Shown one piece after another: positions 41,930-53,019 of a DNA stretch of 64,000 bases. Location of the stretch: positions 139,259,172 to 139,323,171 of the forward strand of contig NC_058337.1 in assembly GCF_905475395.1 (NCBI RefSeq), in the 5' to 3' direction. The notes under the pieces were generated by a model. The model ran no database searches. It was not told where the DNA came from and worked only from the letters and a program-made list of their open reading frames with translations. The first letter of the stretch is position 1; each line of letters opens with the position of its first letter. The position numbers were made by a program, and so were the translations under genes. The DNA comes from Chrysoperla carnea (Eukaryota > Arthropoda > Insecta > Neuroptera > Chrysopidae).

Positions 41930-43724
41930 CTAAATATACTTACTATTCTCTTCCTTAACGAGTGCTATCAACTGCTCAATCGATAATACTTCCTGCTCGG
42001 TAGTTCCGAGTCTTCGAATCGTTACTTGTTTATTTTCTTTCTCTTGTTTTCCGATTATTGCAATCATCGGTACTTTTTGGTTAGAAAACTCACGAATTTT
42101 ATAGTTAACTTTATCCGGTGATATATTAATATCGACTCGCACGCCACTCTCAATTAAAGCTTTCCGCACTTCTAAAGCATAATCGTTTAAATCACTTGTA
42201 ATAGTAGCTATTGCAACCTGTACAGGAGCAAGCCACAAAGGAAAACGCCCTGCATATTCTTCAATTAATATCCCAATAAAACGTTCAAGCGAGCCAAGTA
42301 TTGCTCTATGTAACATCACAGGTCTTTTTTTCTCACCGCTTGCTGCAACATAGCTAGCATCTAAACGCTCAGGCAGAACAAAATCCATTTGCAGAGTTCC
42401 ACATTGCCATTGACGCCCTATTGCATCGGTTAACACAAATTCAAGCTTAGGACCATAAAAAGCATTCTCGGCCGGGTTTAGTGTATAGCTATAACCGGCT
42501 TTCTCTACTGCCTCTTTTAGAGCATTCTCAGCCTTATCCCAAGTCTTATCGCTACCAGTTCTAACCTCCGGTCGATCAGAGAATTTTACTTTTATATCAG
42601 TAAAACCGAAATCCTTATAAACCTCGGTTAGTAACTTACAAAAGCTCACTGTTTCATCGGTAATTTGATCTTCGTTACAAAATATATGTGCATCATCTTG
42701 CACTAAACTTCGCACTCTCATTAACCCGTGTAAAGCACCTGACGCCTCATTACGATGGCACAAGCCAAACTCAGACATACGTAGCGGCAAATCTCGATAG
42801 CTCTTAATACCCTGCTTTAAAATCTGTACGTGACAAGGACAGTTCATCGGCTTTAAAGCAAGCGTCTTGTCGTCTGTTTCTAAAGCAAACATATCATCAC
42901 GGAACCTTTCCCAATGCCCCGAAAGCTCCCAAAGACTCTTATCAACTAAAACAGGGGTCTTAACCTCAATATAACCATTTTTGCGAATCTTTCTTCTAAT
43001 ATATTGCTCAATAGTATTATATACACTCCAACCCTTATCATGCCAAAATACCATTCCTTGAGATTCTTCCTGAAAATGGAATAAATCAAGCTCTTTTCCT
43101 AATTTTCTATGGTCACGCTTTTCAGCTTCTTCAAGCATGAATAAATAACTATCTAGCTGCTCTTTAGTAGCCCAAGCTGTACCATATATACGCTGTAATA
43201 CCTCATTTCGGCTACCACCACGCCAATAAGCTCCCGCAACTTTCATCAGTTTGAAATGTTTAACAAAGCCGGTAGATGGAGCGTGTGGACCTCGGCATAA
43301 ATCAATAATGTTACCTTGCCTGTATAAACTAATAGACTCATTTGACGGGATGCATCTTAGCTTCTATAACCGCAAAATCATCAGTAGTAAAAGGTTTATC
43401 CCTAGCGAAATCATAGTAATAACCATTTTCGATAGCAGGACCGATTGTTACTTGCGTTTCAGGAAATAATTCTTTTACCGCTTCCGCTGTTAAATGTGCA
43501 GCATCATGCCTTATAACTTCAAGACATTCAGGTTCTTTAACAGTCAAAATACGCAATTTACAATCACTATCAATTTGAGTACTTAAATCTTTAAGATCAC
43601 CATTAATCTCAGCAATCATTGCTGCTTTAGCAAGCGATGTTGAAATAGACTCAGCTATCTCAAATGCGGTAATATTCTTTTCAAACTGTTTTACACTCCC
43701 ATCAGGGAAAGAAATATTTATCAT
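41930..43724 (-). pseudogene. thrS: threonyl-tRNA synthetase with an internal deletion
   Basis: The N-terminal TGS and editing-domain part ([19 protein letters not shown] ... [18 protein letters not shown], with HDAAHLTA from the zinc/editing site) is followed at AKMH by a jump and frame change to [20 protein letters not shown]. From conserved ThrRS structure roughly 35-40 codons are missing. The catalytic part contains FHEKGW-like FWHDKGW, MNCPCHV (zinc cysteine), [15 protein letters not shown] (motif 2) and the anticodon-binding C-terminus. Cannot make a working enzyme. It lies next to purC as in a rickettsial order. Confidence 0.92.
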
Positions 43725-43737
43725 TTTTTATTCTAAC

Positions 43738-44110
43738 TTATTTTTCTTTTAAACGATCAGCTATTAATTTATATGATTCATAAGCTTTAGCTGGGTCTTT
43801 TTCTAGCAATTCAAATCCTGGTCTTTCATTACTATTAATATGCCATAATTTACAAGTATCAGGGCTAATTTCATCAGTTAACATTACCAAAGATTCCTCA
43901 CCGGTAAATACCCGTCCAAATTCAAGGCTGCATTCAACAAGCCTAATACCGATGTCGATAAATAAACCGCTTAGGAAATCATATATACGCAAAGCTTGCT
44001 TCTTAACTGTATTGATTTCATCTTTAGTTAACCAACCAAAATTTAATATTTGATACTCATTAACTATCGGATATTTAAACTCTCGACTTTTTACTTTAAA
44101 GTCAATTATT
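43738..44110 (-). pseudogene. purC: purC, 3' part (interrupted by a LINE)
   Basis: The C-terminal half of SAICAR synthase. It reads from AATAATTGAC (44110-44101) through DFKVKSREFKYPIVNEYQ and FLSGLFIDIGIRLVECSLEF to ADE-like TDEISPDTCKLW and the stop at 43738. The missing front half is 18.5 kb away at 62643-63001 on the same strand. The AATAATT at the junction (44104-44110) is also at the end of the front half (62643-62649), the expected target duplication. SAICAR synthase joins aspartate to CAIR in purine synthesis. Confidence 0.93.
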
Positions 44111-44289
44111 ATTATTATTATTTATTTATTAATTGATGTACCCTTCGGGCTATTCAATCTTTACATGTTCACAATAAATTTTACAATTACGTATTAGTAT
44201 GTAACATGTCAAACACAAAATAAATCAATAATTCTTACAATAAAAACAAAAGCTAACCAAAAATAAAAATTATTTAATTGTGCGAAACG

Positions 44290-46464
44290 AACAGATTATA
44301 ATAAAATAAAACATAACACTTGCATTTTACACCCTTTCATTCCACAATAGTCTAATTTTTGCTAGATATTTAGCTAATTTGATTTGACTGTTCTTGTCAT
44401 TCGGCATATCACTTTCACATTCACATACACATAATTTCGCCCTTATTTCATTTAGTCCCATACACTCATACAATAAATGCTCTTCACTCTCCACACAGAC
44501 CTCACATATAACACAAATTCTGTTCCCGCCTTTATCCAGCCTATGTTTGTACTTCCAACTTCCTAATTTGCTAATTTGGTGGCGGACTGCACCAAATTAG
44601 CAAAGAGTAACATTCACTAGCTAATTGTTACTGATGATGACTACTTGGTAGTCGAAAATACGTATTTTAAAAATACAAAAAACTGATCTAGGAATTGGGG
44701 CAAAAATCGAAATTTATTTCGACATATCCTAGAATTCTCATTTCTTATCTTCGATAATATTTATACTTCAGGTTCTGCTTTCCCTCAGCTTCTTTAAATA
44801 ATTTCATGAATCCCCATTCTAATAAAATTTCCCCAATATTTGATCTTTTATTGAAATGTTCCTGAAATATGCCCAACTCGTTACCCAACATGCGCACTTT
44901 CGTACCCCAACTCTTGAATTTACCAACTTCTTTTTCTATAACACACTGATATTGAAGCGGTTTGCATTCATTACCTATTAGCCTAAAATAGTGATTTACT
45001 AAATTTTTTGTAACAAGTACATCTATTGGTGGTTGATCTACTTCCAAAAGTGTACCACTGCTCGCTGTGGATTTACTTACACCTAATACTTGTTTAAAAA
45101 ATAATGTTCTCACCTCTCAAGTTTTTCAAAATTTCTGTTCGTTCCCCATACCTGACTACCATACAAAAGAATAGGTTCAATCAAGACTTGGAACATTCTA
45201 ATTAGTACATTCGCTGTTATCCATGGGTTGCAATACATATACTTCTTTATTAAACTTGCTCCACGATTGGCTTTTGTTGCCACCTCTTCAAAATGTCTTT
45301 CCCATTTCCCATTCCAATTAAATGACACTCCAAGATAATTGAATTTATTAACATTTTCAATGACTACATCGTTATAAAACCATTTTTCTTTCTTGCTTAT
45401 TTTGATTCCTTGTCTAAATATTAATATTCTTGATTTTAATTCGTTCACAGTTAGCTTATTTTCATCACAATAATCCTTAAGCTGTATTAGTGCTCGCTGA
45501 AGACCCACAATTGACTGTGATACCAAAACCATATCATCAGCGTATAAAAGTACCCTAACGTCCTTTCCATTGACAGCTTGTGAATGGGTTTCGGTTTCTT
45601 TAATTTTTGTAGGAAAATCGTTAATATATAAAGAAAATAAGATTGCTTACAGTTTTCAACCTTGCCTTCATCCCCTACTTGTAGTTCGAGATTCGGTCAC
45701 TGTATTATTGTCCATCTTCACACAAACACTGTAATCTTTATAAATTTCTTTAATTACGTCTAAGACATTCTTTGGCAATCTCATTTTCTCCAACTTTGAC
45801 CATAATAATTCCCTATCAATAGAGTCAAATGCTTTTTCTAAGTCAACAAAGCAAGAATACAGCTTTTGTCTTTTCTTTGATATTGTGATATCAACCAGCT
45901 CTTTTAAAACCAAAATATTATCCAATGTACCATATCCTTGTCTAAATCCAGCTTGGCACTCATTTAAAATATTATTACTTTCAGCCCATTGCTGAATTCT
46001 ATTGGCTAGAATTTTTAAAAATATCTTGCTCACTACTGGTAGCAACGTTATTCCTCTATAATTAGCTGGTATATTCTTTTCGCCTTTGTTCTTATAAATG
46101 TTGCATATTATCCCTTTTTTCCATGTCTCAGGTATTTGATGTGTTTCTAGAATTTCATTAAATAATTTGTTCAAAATTTCGATGATACTTTCATTAATAC
46201 AGCTCGAGTTCTTTATAAATTCTGCCGGTATTCCATCTAATCCTGGGGCCTTTTTGATTTTCAATATATTAATGAAGTATTTCACCTCATTTATATCCAT
46301 TTTATTTTCAAACATAGAGACATCATACAATGGAGTATCATTTAGATCTTTTCCTAAATTTTCAAGACTTTGATTTGAAGAATTAATAGTATCATTTTTC
46401 TTGCTATAAATTTCTTCATAATAATTTAACCAAGTTTCACCCATAATATTATTTACTTTATAAC
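44290..46464 (-). pseudogene. LINE reverse transcriptase and C-terminal zinc knuckle, decayed
   Basis: RT text begins with MGETWLNYYEEIYSKK and includes IKKAPGLDGIPAEFIKN, NYRGITLLPVVSKIFLKIL, FRQGYGTLDNILVLKEL and FVDLEKAFDSIDRELLW. The frame breaks near 45668 in the RQGC-like region, resumes with YADDMVLVSQ (45530-45550, catalytic aspartates) and YLGVSFNWNGKWERHF, and shifts again near 45112. The C-terminal part has a knuckle (CEVCVESEEHLLYEC at about 44490) typical of APE LINEs. Clade not assigned (Jockey/I/CR1-like). At least two frameshifts and one stop. Confidence 0.88.
46459..46464. repeat. target site duplication TATAAC (left of Polinton C)
   Basis: TATAAC directly before AGTAGAAGAGTC at 46465; its partner TATAAC is at 61235-61240 directly after the other terminus. 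Six bases is the length used by Polinton integrases. Confidence 0.95.
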
Positions 46465-47129
46465 AGTAGAAGAGTCACAGCGTTCCTGGCGCAGTTTGAC
46501 CTCAAGTAACCCCGCTTGGATGGTACACTTTTCAAAAAAGGGCAAACCTAGGTGAATGTTGGAAACCTCGGAAGTTGGATGACGTCATTGACCAATAGTA
46601 AATCAAGATGGCGTTGGGAGGTGTGGTGGGGCGTGGCTGACAGAGCGTTTGGATAGTACACTTTTCCAAAAAGGGCAAACCTAGGTGAATGTTGGAAACC
46701 TCGGAAGTTGGAGGGGATAGATGACGTCATTGACCAATAGTAAATCAAGATGGCGTTGGGAGGTGTGGTGGGGGTGAGGAATGACATAAACGGGGCTTGA
46801 CCAATAGTGATGGGCGTGGTTGACAGGAGTGTGTTTCTTGGAAGTGGGGCTTAAAGGGGGCGGGAATTGGACGTTAGATGAGATAATCGAGCCCACTTTC
46901 AATAGTAAATCAAGATGGCGTCGGGAGGTGTGGTGTTGGGGAATAATGGCTGCCTAAGCATTGATGACGTCATTGGCTTTGACCAATAGTAGCGCTGTAA
47001 AAATCAAGATGGCGTCGGGAGGTGTGGTGGGGGAAGGAATGGCTGCCTAAGCATAAACGGGGGGGATGACGTCATTGGCTTTGACCAATAGTGGCGGAGA
47101 GTGAACGGGGGGCGGGACGTTGACATTAG
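46465..47129. repeat. left terminal inverted repeat of Polinton C with CRE/CCAAT/YY1-like blocks
   Basis: After the terminus come TTTGACCTCAAGTAACCCCG and GGTGAATGTTGGAAACCTCGG, then blocks of TGACGTCA (46580-46587 and repeats near 46720, 46962 and 47067), CCAATAGT, and CAAGATGGCG with GGGAGGTGTGG. At least four blocks. It shares about 550-600 bases with the right terminal repeat, with block rearrangements. Confidence 0.9.
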
Positions 47130-48800
47130 TCAGCAATTTTCAAGAATATGTTAATTTGACCTTGAAAAATATGATATCATCATCTTGTAACAAGTTCAAA
47201 CTTGTTTGAAATAATTTTACATGTGTCAAAACACGTGACCGGATATTAATATTTTTTTATGATTAAGCAATGTAATATGACACTTGAAATTTACATAATA
47301 AAAATACATGTTCAAACTTGTTTGAATGGACTTTGATCTTAAAATAATTTTACACGTGTCAGCAATTTTCAAGAATATGTTAATTTGACCTTGAAAAATA
47401 TGATATCATCATCTTGTAACAAGTTCAAACTTGTTTGAAATAATTTTACATGTGTCAAAACACGTGACCGGATATTAATATTTTTTTATGATTAAGCAAT
47501 GTAATATGACACTTGAAATTTACATAATAAAAATACATGTTCAAACTTGTTTGAATGGACTTTGATCTTAAAATAATTTTACACGTGTCAGCAATTTTCA
47601 AGAATATGTTAATTTGACCTTGAAAAATATGATATCATCATCTTGTAACAAGTTCAAACTTGTTTGAAATAATTTTACATGTGTCAAAACACGTGACCGG
47701 ATGTTAATATTTTTTTTTATGATTAAGCAATGTAATATGACACTTGAAATTTACATAATAAAAATACATGTTCAAACTTGTTTGAATGGACTTTGATCTT
47801 AAAATAATTTTACACGTGTCAGCTATTCTCAAGAATATGTTGAAATTGATTTGACCTTGAAAAATATGATATCATCATCCTGCTACAAGTTCAAACTTGT
47901 TTGAACATGTTCAAACTTGTTTGAACATGTTTAAACTTGTCTGAATTCCAAGAAAAAATCTGACTTACGAAGTTATTGAACATACAATACAGAGAGTTGG
48001 ATCAAAATATGGAGCAATTAAATATTTCGCCCTGAATGAACTTTTTTATTCTTATTATGAGATTTTTCAATTATAATAATAATGTATTTATGTAATATGA
48101 CACTTGAAATTTACATAATAAAAATACATGTTCAAACTTGTTTGAATGGACTTTGATCTTAAAATAATTTTACACGTGTCAGCAATTTTCAAGAATATGT
48201 TAATTTGACCTTGAAAAATATGATATCATCATCTTGTAACAAGTTCAAACTTGTTTGAAATAATTTTACACGTGACCGGATGTTAATATTTTTTTATGAT
48301 TAAGCAATGTAATATGACACTTGAAATTTACATAATAAAAATACATGTTCAAACTTGTTTGAATGGACTTTGATCTTAAAATAATTTTACACGTGTCAGC
48401 AATTTTCAAGAATATGTTAATTTGACCTTGAAAAATATGATATCATCATCTTGTTACAAGTTCAAACTTGTTTGAAATAATTTTACATGTGTCAAAACAC
48501 GTGACCGGATATTAATATTTTTTATGATTAAGCAATGTAATATGACACTTGAAATTTACATAATAAAAATACATGTTCAAACTTGTTTGAATGGACTTTG
48601 ATCTTAAAATAATTTTACACGTGTCAGCTATTCTCAAAAATATGTTGAAATAGATTTGACCTTGAAAAATATGATATCATCATCCTGTTACAAGTTCAAA
48701 CTTGTTTGAATAAAAATACATGTTCAAACTTGTTTGAACATGTTTAAACTTGTTTGAATCGCATTAGATCTTAAAATAATTTTACGCATGTTAGATAATA
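47130..48800. repeat. subterminal satellite, about 229-bp units
   Basis: CAGCAATTTTCAAGAATATG recurs at 47131, 47360 and 47589 (229-bp steps) and again at about 48180 and 48396. Each unit contains TGATATCATCATCTTG, CAAGTTCAAACTTGTTTGAA, CACGTGACCGGAT, TATGATTAAGCAATG and ACATGTTCAAACTTGTTTGA. Around 47960-48060 a unit is replaced by unrelated sequence (GAAGTTATTGAACATACAAT). No gene seen. Confidence 0.92.
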
Positions 48801-48907
48801 ATTTCTGCTGGTGGGGGGGATTTTTGGAGTGGTGGTAATCATATAAAAAAGGCGCTCGACATTACGGTAACATCAGTTTTCATTAAATATTCATAATATT
48901 AATCAAA

Positions 48908-49270
48908 ATGAATAGAGCAGAATTAAAATTATTAGATAGTTGTTTAGTGCGACCATGCATAAAAATGGACGACTTGCCACTGAAAAAAAAATTAAAAATA
49001 CTAAAAATGGAGCGGATTCTAACGATACATGGGCCATCAATAAAAGTTTTACTGGATATAAGCCTAGATGGTACAGAAAACGAGGGGGTTTTTCTACCAT
49101 CTAGGTTTGCAGTGTTGACGGACAACATGATTAAATTATTTAACACAAAACCGGGGTATTTGAGGGTGGAGGAGAAAATTGGAAGAAGTCACCAACTGAG
49201 ACTGCGCCTATTCGAAGACGATGGTGATAGTGATGATGACTATGTTCAAGAACATCAAAATTTTTTTTAA
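48908..49270 (+). CDS. small unknown protein with acidic tail (intact copy)
   Basis: 120 residues starting MNRAELKLLDSCLVRPCIKM. A basic N-terminal part (PLKKKLKILKMERILTIHG), a central conserved block (EGVFLPSRFAVLTDNMIKLF) and GRSHQLRLRLFEDDGDSDDD at the end. It is the first gene inside the satellite and reads away from the left end, so the terminal repeat is its likely promoter. Homologues lie at 31586 (frameshifted) and 28792 (divergent). I do not recognise the family; the compact beta-rich centre and acidic tail would suit a ssDNA-binding or chaperone protein, which is a guess. Confidence 0.72.
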   Translation: MNRAELKLLDSCLVRPCIKMDDLPLKKKLKILKMERILTIHGPSIKVLLDISLDGTENEGVFLPSRFAVLTDNMIKLFNTKPGYLRVEEKIGRSHQLRLRLFEDDGDSDDDYVQEHQNFF

Positions 49271-49407
49271 CAAATCATTCCTATATTGAATTTTATTACT
49301 GCAAGATATATATATATATATTATTGTTATTGTTATAAAAAAATTGTAAAGTTTATGTTTTTGATATTTAAAAAAAAAAAAAAAAAAAAAATAATACTAA
49401 ATAAATT

Positions 49408-50080
49408 ATGGATATTTTTGTAAAAAATGGTGTTTATTTTAATTCATTACAATTATGGGGTACAATGTCGCTACAAAATCATATTGATCTGTTTCAAAAT
49501 TCGGAGATGATTTACCCAGAATATTTTAATGTGAGTATTGTTTGATAAGATCTGTTTAGAAAATTGTAGCCAAATATTTTTATAGATGGAATTTTATCAA
49601 CTTATGGAGGCATGTCGTTGGAGTATACCTACAAAGTTAATCGACACATTACGGTATTCTTATTTAGAAGTTGATGATTGCTTTCATATTGCTGCATTTA
49701 TAGTAAGAAATTGTTTGGATGCAATCTTATTTGTAAATTATGCGAAAAAGTTCAACTACTTTAAAAGAGATTTCAATCAGTTTGAAATATTACTAAATGA
49801 ATGTTGTGATGATCTTATCCATGGAAGTAACTTGAGAAAAAATTGGGGTACATACGATATCCGTCGAAAACAATGGATTGGTGATAGTGCTAGACATGAT
49901 GAGAGAATGTTTTTATGGTATCAACAAATAGATCCTGAAATTCTCTGTAGAATGCTATACCAACAAATGGATGGTGGAAATATACCGAAATGGTTCGAGC
50001 CATGGATATGTGTTACAAATTGTAATGAAATAGACAGATGTGATTGTGGAAGAAATAGTGATGATCATGATTGTATATAG
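49408..50080 (+). CDS. two-exon unknown gene (intact copy)
   Basis: Exon 1 49408-49530 (41 codons, MDIFVKNGVYFNSLQLWG ... YPEYFN), GTGAGT intron of 55 nt, exon 2 from 49586 (MEFYQLMEACRWSIPTK). Total about 205 residues. Helix-rich; a central part with DDCFHIAAFIVRNCLDAIL and NQFEILLNECCDDL, and a Cys-rich end (WICVTNCNEIDRCDCGRNSD). Preceded by a poly(A)-like tract at 49371. The B copy carries a stop. Family not recognised. It probably belongs to the virion or early region common to this Polinton lineage. Confidence 0.7.
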
Positions 50081-50480
50081 AAATAAAAACATGAATATAA
50101 TTGTCTATGATAAGTTTTTTTTAAAATGTGTTTGTATTTACAATAAAAAACACCTATAATTTAATTAATCATTGTTTTGTTTTACCTATGAAATGACCTC
50201 ACCACCTTATTTTCAGGTTATAAATACACCTTGTTTGTGATAATTATATTCGCACCATCAAGTAATTTTGAGTAATAAACATGAATCAAAAAACATTTGT
50301 ATTACAACAATATTTTTATATTGTTTTGTGTTAGTTAAAAATTGCTTCAATAAAATTTCATGAACCTAGTCTAATATATATTCATATTAAAAAATACATT
50401 TCCTTTTTTAAAACACAAATATGTTCACAAAAGCGGTCCACTATGACAAAATTTTTTTGTTACAAGTATGTTCACAAAAA
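50081..50480. other. non-coding spacer, no gene seen
   Basis: Includes AAATGACCTCACCACC, TGTTTGTGATAATTATATTC and an AT-rich tail matching sequence downstream of integrase copies. It mirrors 30380-30788. Confidence 0.6.
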
Positions 50481-50733
50481 CTTTCCACTATAAAAGGAGA
50501 CTTTTTTTATCAATATATTAATCATGTAAAGAGTCGAACCCTAACCACCTGACTTTAACGTTAGATCCATGTTTAGCTAAGACTTTTTCCACTAAATAAA
50601 TGTTTGGATCGTGAACTTTTTGTAATTCTTCAACATAGAAACCACCCTTTATATCTTCGTTGTTGTAATCCTTCAATAAATATGTTCTTGGGTTTGTAAG
50701 TTTCACCTCGTGAATGGTGAATATTTCTGGTAA
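50481..50733 (-). pseudogene. integrase C-terminal relic in Polinton C
   Basis: PEIFTIHEVKLTNPRTY through the chromodomain-like end, stopped by TAA at 50518 where the other copies have the serine codon of HDSYID. Corresponds to 30137-30379. Confidence 0.85.
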
Positions 50734-51660
50734 CTACTCCGATTTTATAAGTTTTTGTTAAAAACTACTCCGATTTTATAAGTTTTTTAACAAAATTGAT
50801 TTGATAACTGCTTTAATACTCTGATTTTTTCAATTTTTTTAATAAAATTGTTTTTATATCTGCTTTAATACTCTGATTTCTCAGTTCATATCTGGTTCAT
50901 ATCCAAATCTAACGGGACAGGAGAAAGAGAATTCTCAAGAATATGTTGAAATAGATAACATCTAACCTTGAAAAATATTGTAATTTGACACTTTAAATAT
51001 ACATGATAAAATTCAAGACACGTGACCGGATGTTTATTTTTTTTTATGTTGAAATAGATAACATCTAACCTTGAAAAATATGATATCATCATCCTGTTAC
51101 AAGTTCAAACTTGTTTTAATCGACTTAAAATAATTTTACACGTGACCGGATGCTAATATTTTTTTATGATTAAGCAATGTAATATGACACTTGAACGTGT
51201 TAGATAATAATTTGCAAATCTGAATTCCAAGAAAAGAATATTATGAGTCAGCAATTTTCAAGAATATGTTGAAATAGATTTGACCTTGAAAAATATGATA
51301 TCATCATCTTGTAACAAGTTCAAACTTGTTTGAAATAATTTTACATGTGTCAAAACACGTGACCGGATATTAATATTTTTTTATGATTAAGCAATGTAAT
51401 ATGACACTTGAAATTTACATAATAAAAATACATGTTCAAACTTGTTTGAATGGACTTTGATCTTAAAATAATTTTACACGTGTCAGCTATTTTCAAAAAT
51501 ATGTTGAAATAGATTTGACCTTGAAAAATATGATATCATCATCCTGTTACAAGTTCAAACTTGTTTGAATAAAAATACATGTTCAAACTTGTTTGAACAT
51601 GTTTAAACTTGTTTGAATCGCATTAGATCTTAAAATAATTTTACACGTGTGAGATTAGAA
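50734..51660. repeat. internal satellite block of Polinton C
   Basis: The duplicated ACTACTCCGATTTTATAAG segment, then irregular subterminal units with TTTTTCAAGGTTAGATG-like text (reverse), CACGTGACCGGAT and TTCAAACTTGTTTGAA. No gene seen. Confidence 0.8.
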
Positions 51661-51796
51661 TAAAGGTTTTATTTAATAAAAATCTTATAAATATTTTTTT
51701 TTTATTTATTAATGATTAAAATTTACATTTTAAAAAAAATTTACAGAAAAAAATTATTATTATGAATCTGAAAAAACACACAAAGTATTGGTGACA
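51661..51796. other. AT-rich 3' flank of the ATPase fragment
   Basis: Downstream of the minus-strand ATPase remnant; contains TTTTATTTAATAAA, a candidate polyadenylation signal for it. Nothing else seen. Confidence 0.4.
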
Positions 51797-52460
51797 CTAC
51801 AGTTCAATAAATTCATCAAATCCATTCCTATAACGACCTGCATTCATAGAGAAATTTTTCATTATTACAACAAATCCATTTGGTGAACTCCAACAATGTC
51901 GATATAAATCATGAAATTTTTGAAAATTCATATCAGAGCCGACATGATTGTAGAATATGTGTTTTAGATTCATTTCATCCGTTTTGAATAGCACCAAGCA
52001 ATTAACATTGCCCCTTATGTTATGCTTTAGAACACGTGCGTAGCTCTGACATAGGTAGAAACAATCAATTTTTCGATGACGATCCATACTAAAGTATTCT
52101 CTACTTCTCTGTTGTGAATGACAGCTCACATCATCAAAAATGAAAAGACTTTTTTCTCGAGCTTCATTCAGACTAGGAATTTCACTAGTATCACTAAGTG
52201 GAAAAATAGCCAACCCCTTCCACTAATTTTAAAGTCTCTTCTAGTAATTGATATCTCGGTTGGTAAACAGATTTACTGTACACATAAATGTTTTCAAAGC
52301 GTAAACCGTTTTCATCATAAATTAAATTCAACATAACAATGGTTTTACCACAACCACTAGGGCCACATATTATTGTTCATAGTGAATCTGAAAATAGCCG
52401 ACCATGATATGTTTGTGTGTCTGTATTTTCTGGTAATAAACACTCAGAGCAGGTTGTTGT
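51797..52460 (-). pseudogene. DNA-packaging ATPase (FtsK/HerA-type), broken
   Basis: On the minus strand the upstream part reads CSECLLPENTDTQTYHGRLF, a TGA (52377-52379), then IICGPSGCGKTIVMLNLIYD, a classic Walker A, and ENIYVYSKSVYQPRYQLLEE. A frame change near 52210 leads to MAIFPLSDTSEIPSL and a second block with EKSLFIFDDVSCH (Walker B) and DCFYLCQSYARVLKHNIR (sensor-like region), ending GRYRNGFDEFIEL. This is the genome-packaging ATPase of Polintons. At least one stop and one frameshift, so inactive. Confidence 0.88.
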
Positions 52461-52502
52461 TTATGAAAATGCAATGTAACTAAGACTAAAATTTCAATAC
52501 AA

Positions 52503-52706
52503 CCCAGAGCACTTTACGATATAGATCTACATGCGTATGCTAAACAATTTAAAATTCCGTATTTTTGTGGTGTTTTTATGTGTGACACCCTACCTAAAAG
52601 ATCATATAAATATGAAACAGGAATTATCAACCATGATGTATCCAAAAATAGTGTTACACACTGTACGGTATATAAAAAGTATAAACTGCAAGCTTTGGTA
52701 ACTTAA
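52503..52706 (+). pseudogene. adenovirus-type cysteine protease, N-terminal fragment
   Basis: An open stretch of 67 codons without a start: ALYDIDLHAYAKQFKIPYF, CGVFMCDTLPKRSYKYETG, IINHDVSKNSVTHCTVYKK, then a stop after YKLQALVT. The pattern FxGVFMxDxLP ... ECGIINxD ... THWV is that of Polinton maturation proteases; here a T replaces the usual cysteine position next to G and C replaces W after the catalytic-type His. The Asp/Cys C-terminal half is missing. It lies back to back with the ATPase, as is usual. Confidence 0.78.
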
Positions 52707-53019
52707 AGCCATCATAGGAAATAATTAAATATTTTAACTGATGTGACATTCAATATTATTTTGCAATCACAGTTTTAATATTACGATTGTGGACATCTAT
52801 GTATTCTAACCTTGAAAAATATTGTAATTTGACACTTTAAGTATAAATAATATTAAAAAATTAGATGATTATGTATTTTGTTTTAATATAAAATTATAAT
52901 TTTTTTAATAAAATTTTTTTATCTAATCTATAGTACAAGTTGATTTATTATATTCCATATAAAGAGCATATTATATGGGTTGATTGATGATGCTTGTTAG
53001 ATTTGAAAACCTCTTTCTA
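52707..53019. other. AT-rich region, no gene seen
   Basis: Contains one small satellite-like piece (CTTGAAAAATATTGTAATTTG near 52811). The rest is unassigned. Confidence 0.5.

Larger units (their letters stand above)
44111..46464 (-). mobile_element. APE-type LINE, 3' half
   Basis: It reads right to left from the Polinton C left junction (46464) to an AAT/AATA-rich tail at 44111-44130 that abuts purC. The 5' half is 61235-62642. Total length without Polinton C is about 3.75 kb. No ORF1 was seen, so the copy is probably 5'-truncated. Confidence 0.9.

Noticed and set aside
34065..44110. Simple bacterial contamination or chimeric scaffold
   Set aside because: purC is continuous across a LINE that is itself continuous across a Polinton with a perfect target duplication. 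Only the A/B region near the N gap remains suspicious.
44111..44290. A host gene between purC and the reverse transcriptase
   Set aside because: The segment is the LINE 3' end with its AAT-rich tail; no open frame of its own.
46548..46902. Proline-rich frames in the terminal repeats (also 23239, 33510, 60910)
   Set aside because: They fall in repeated promoter-like blocks, change frame between copies and have no homologous pattern as protein.
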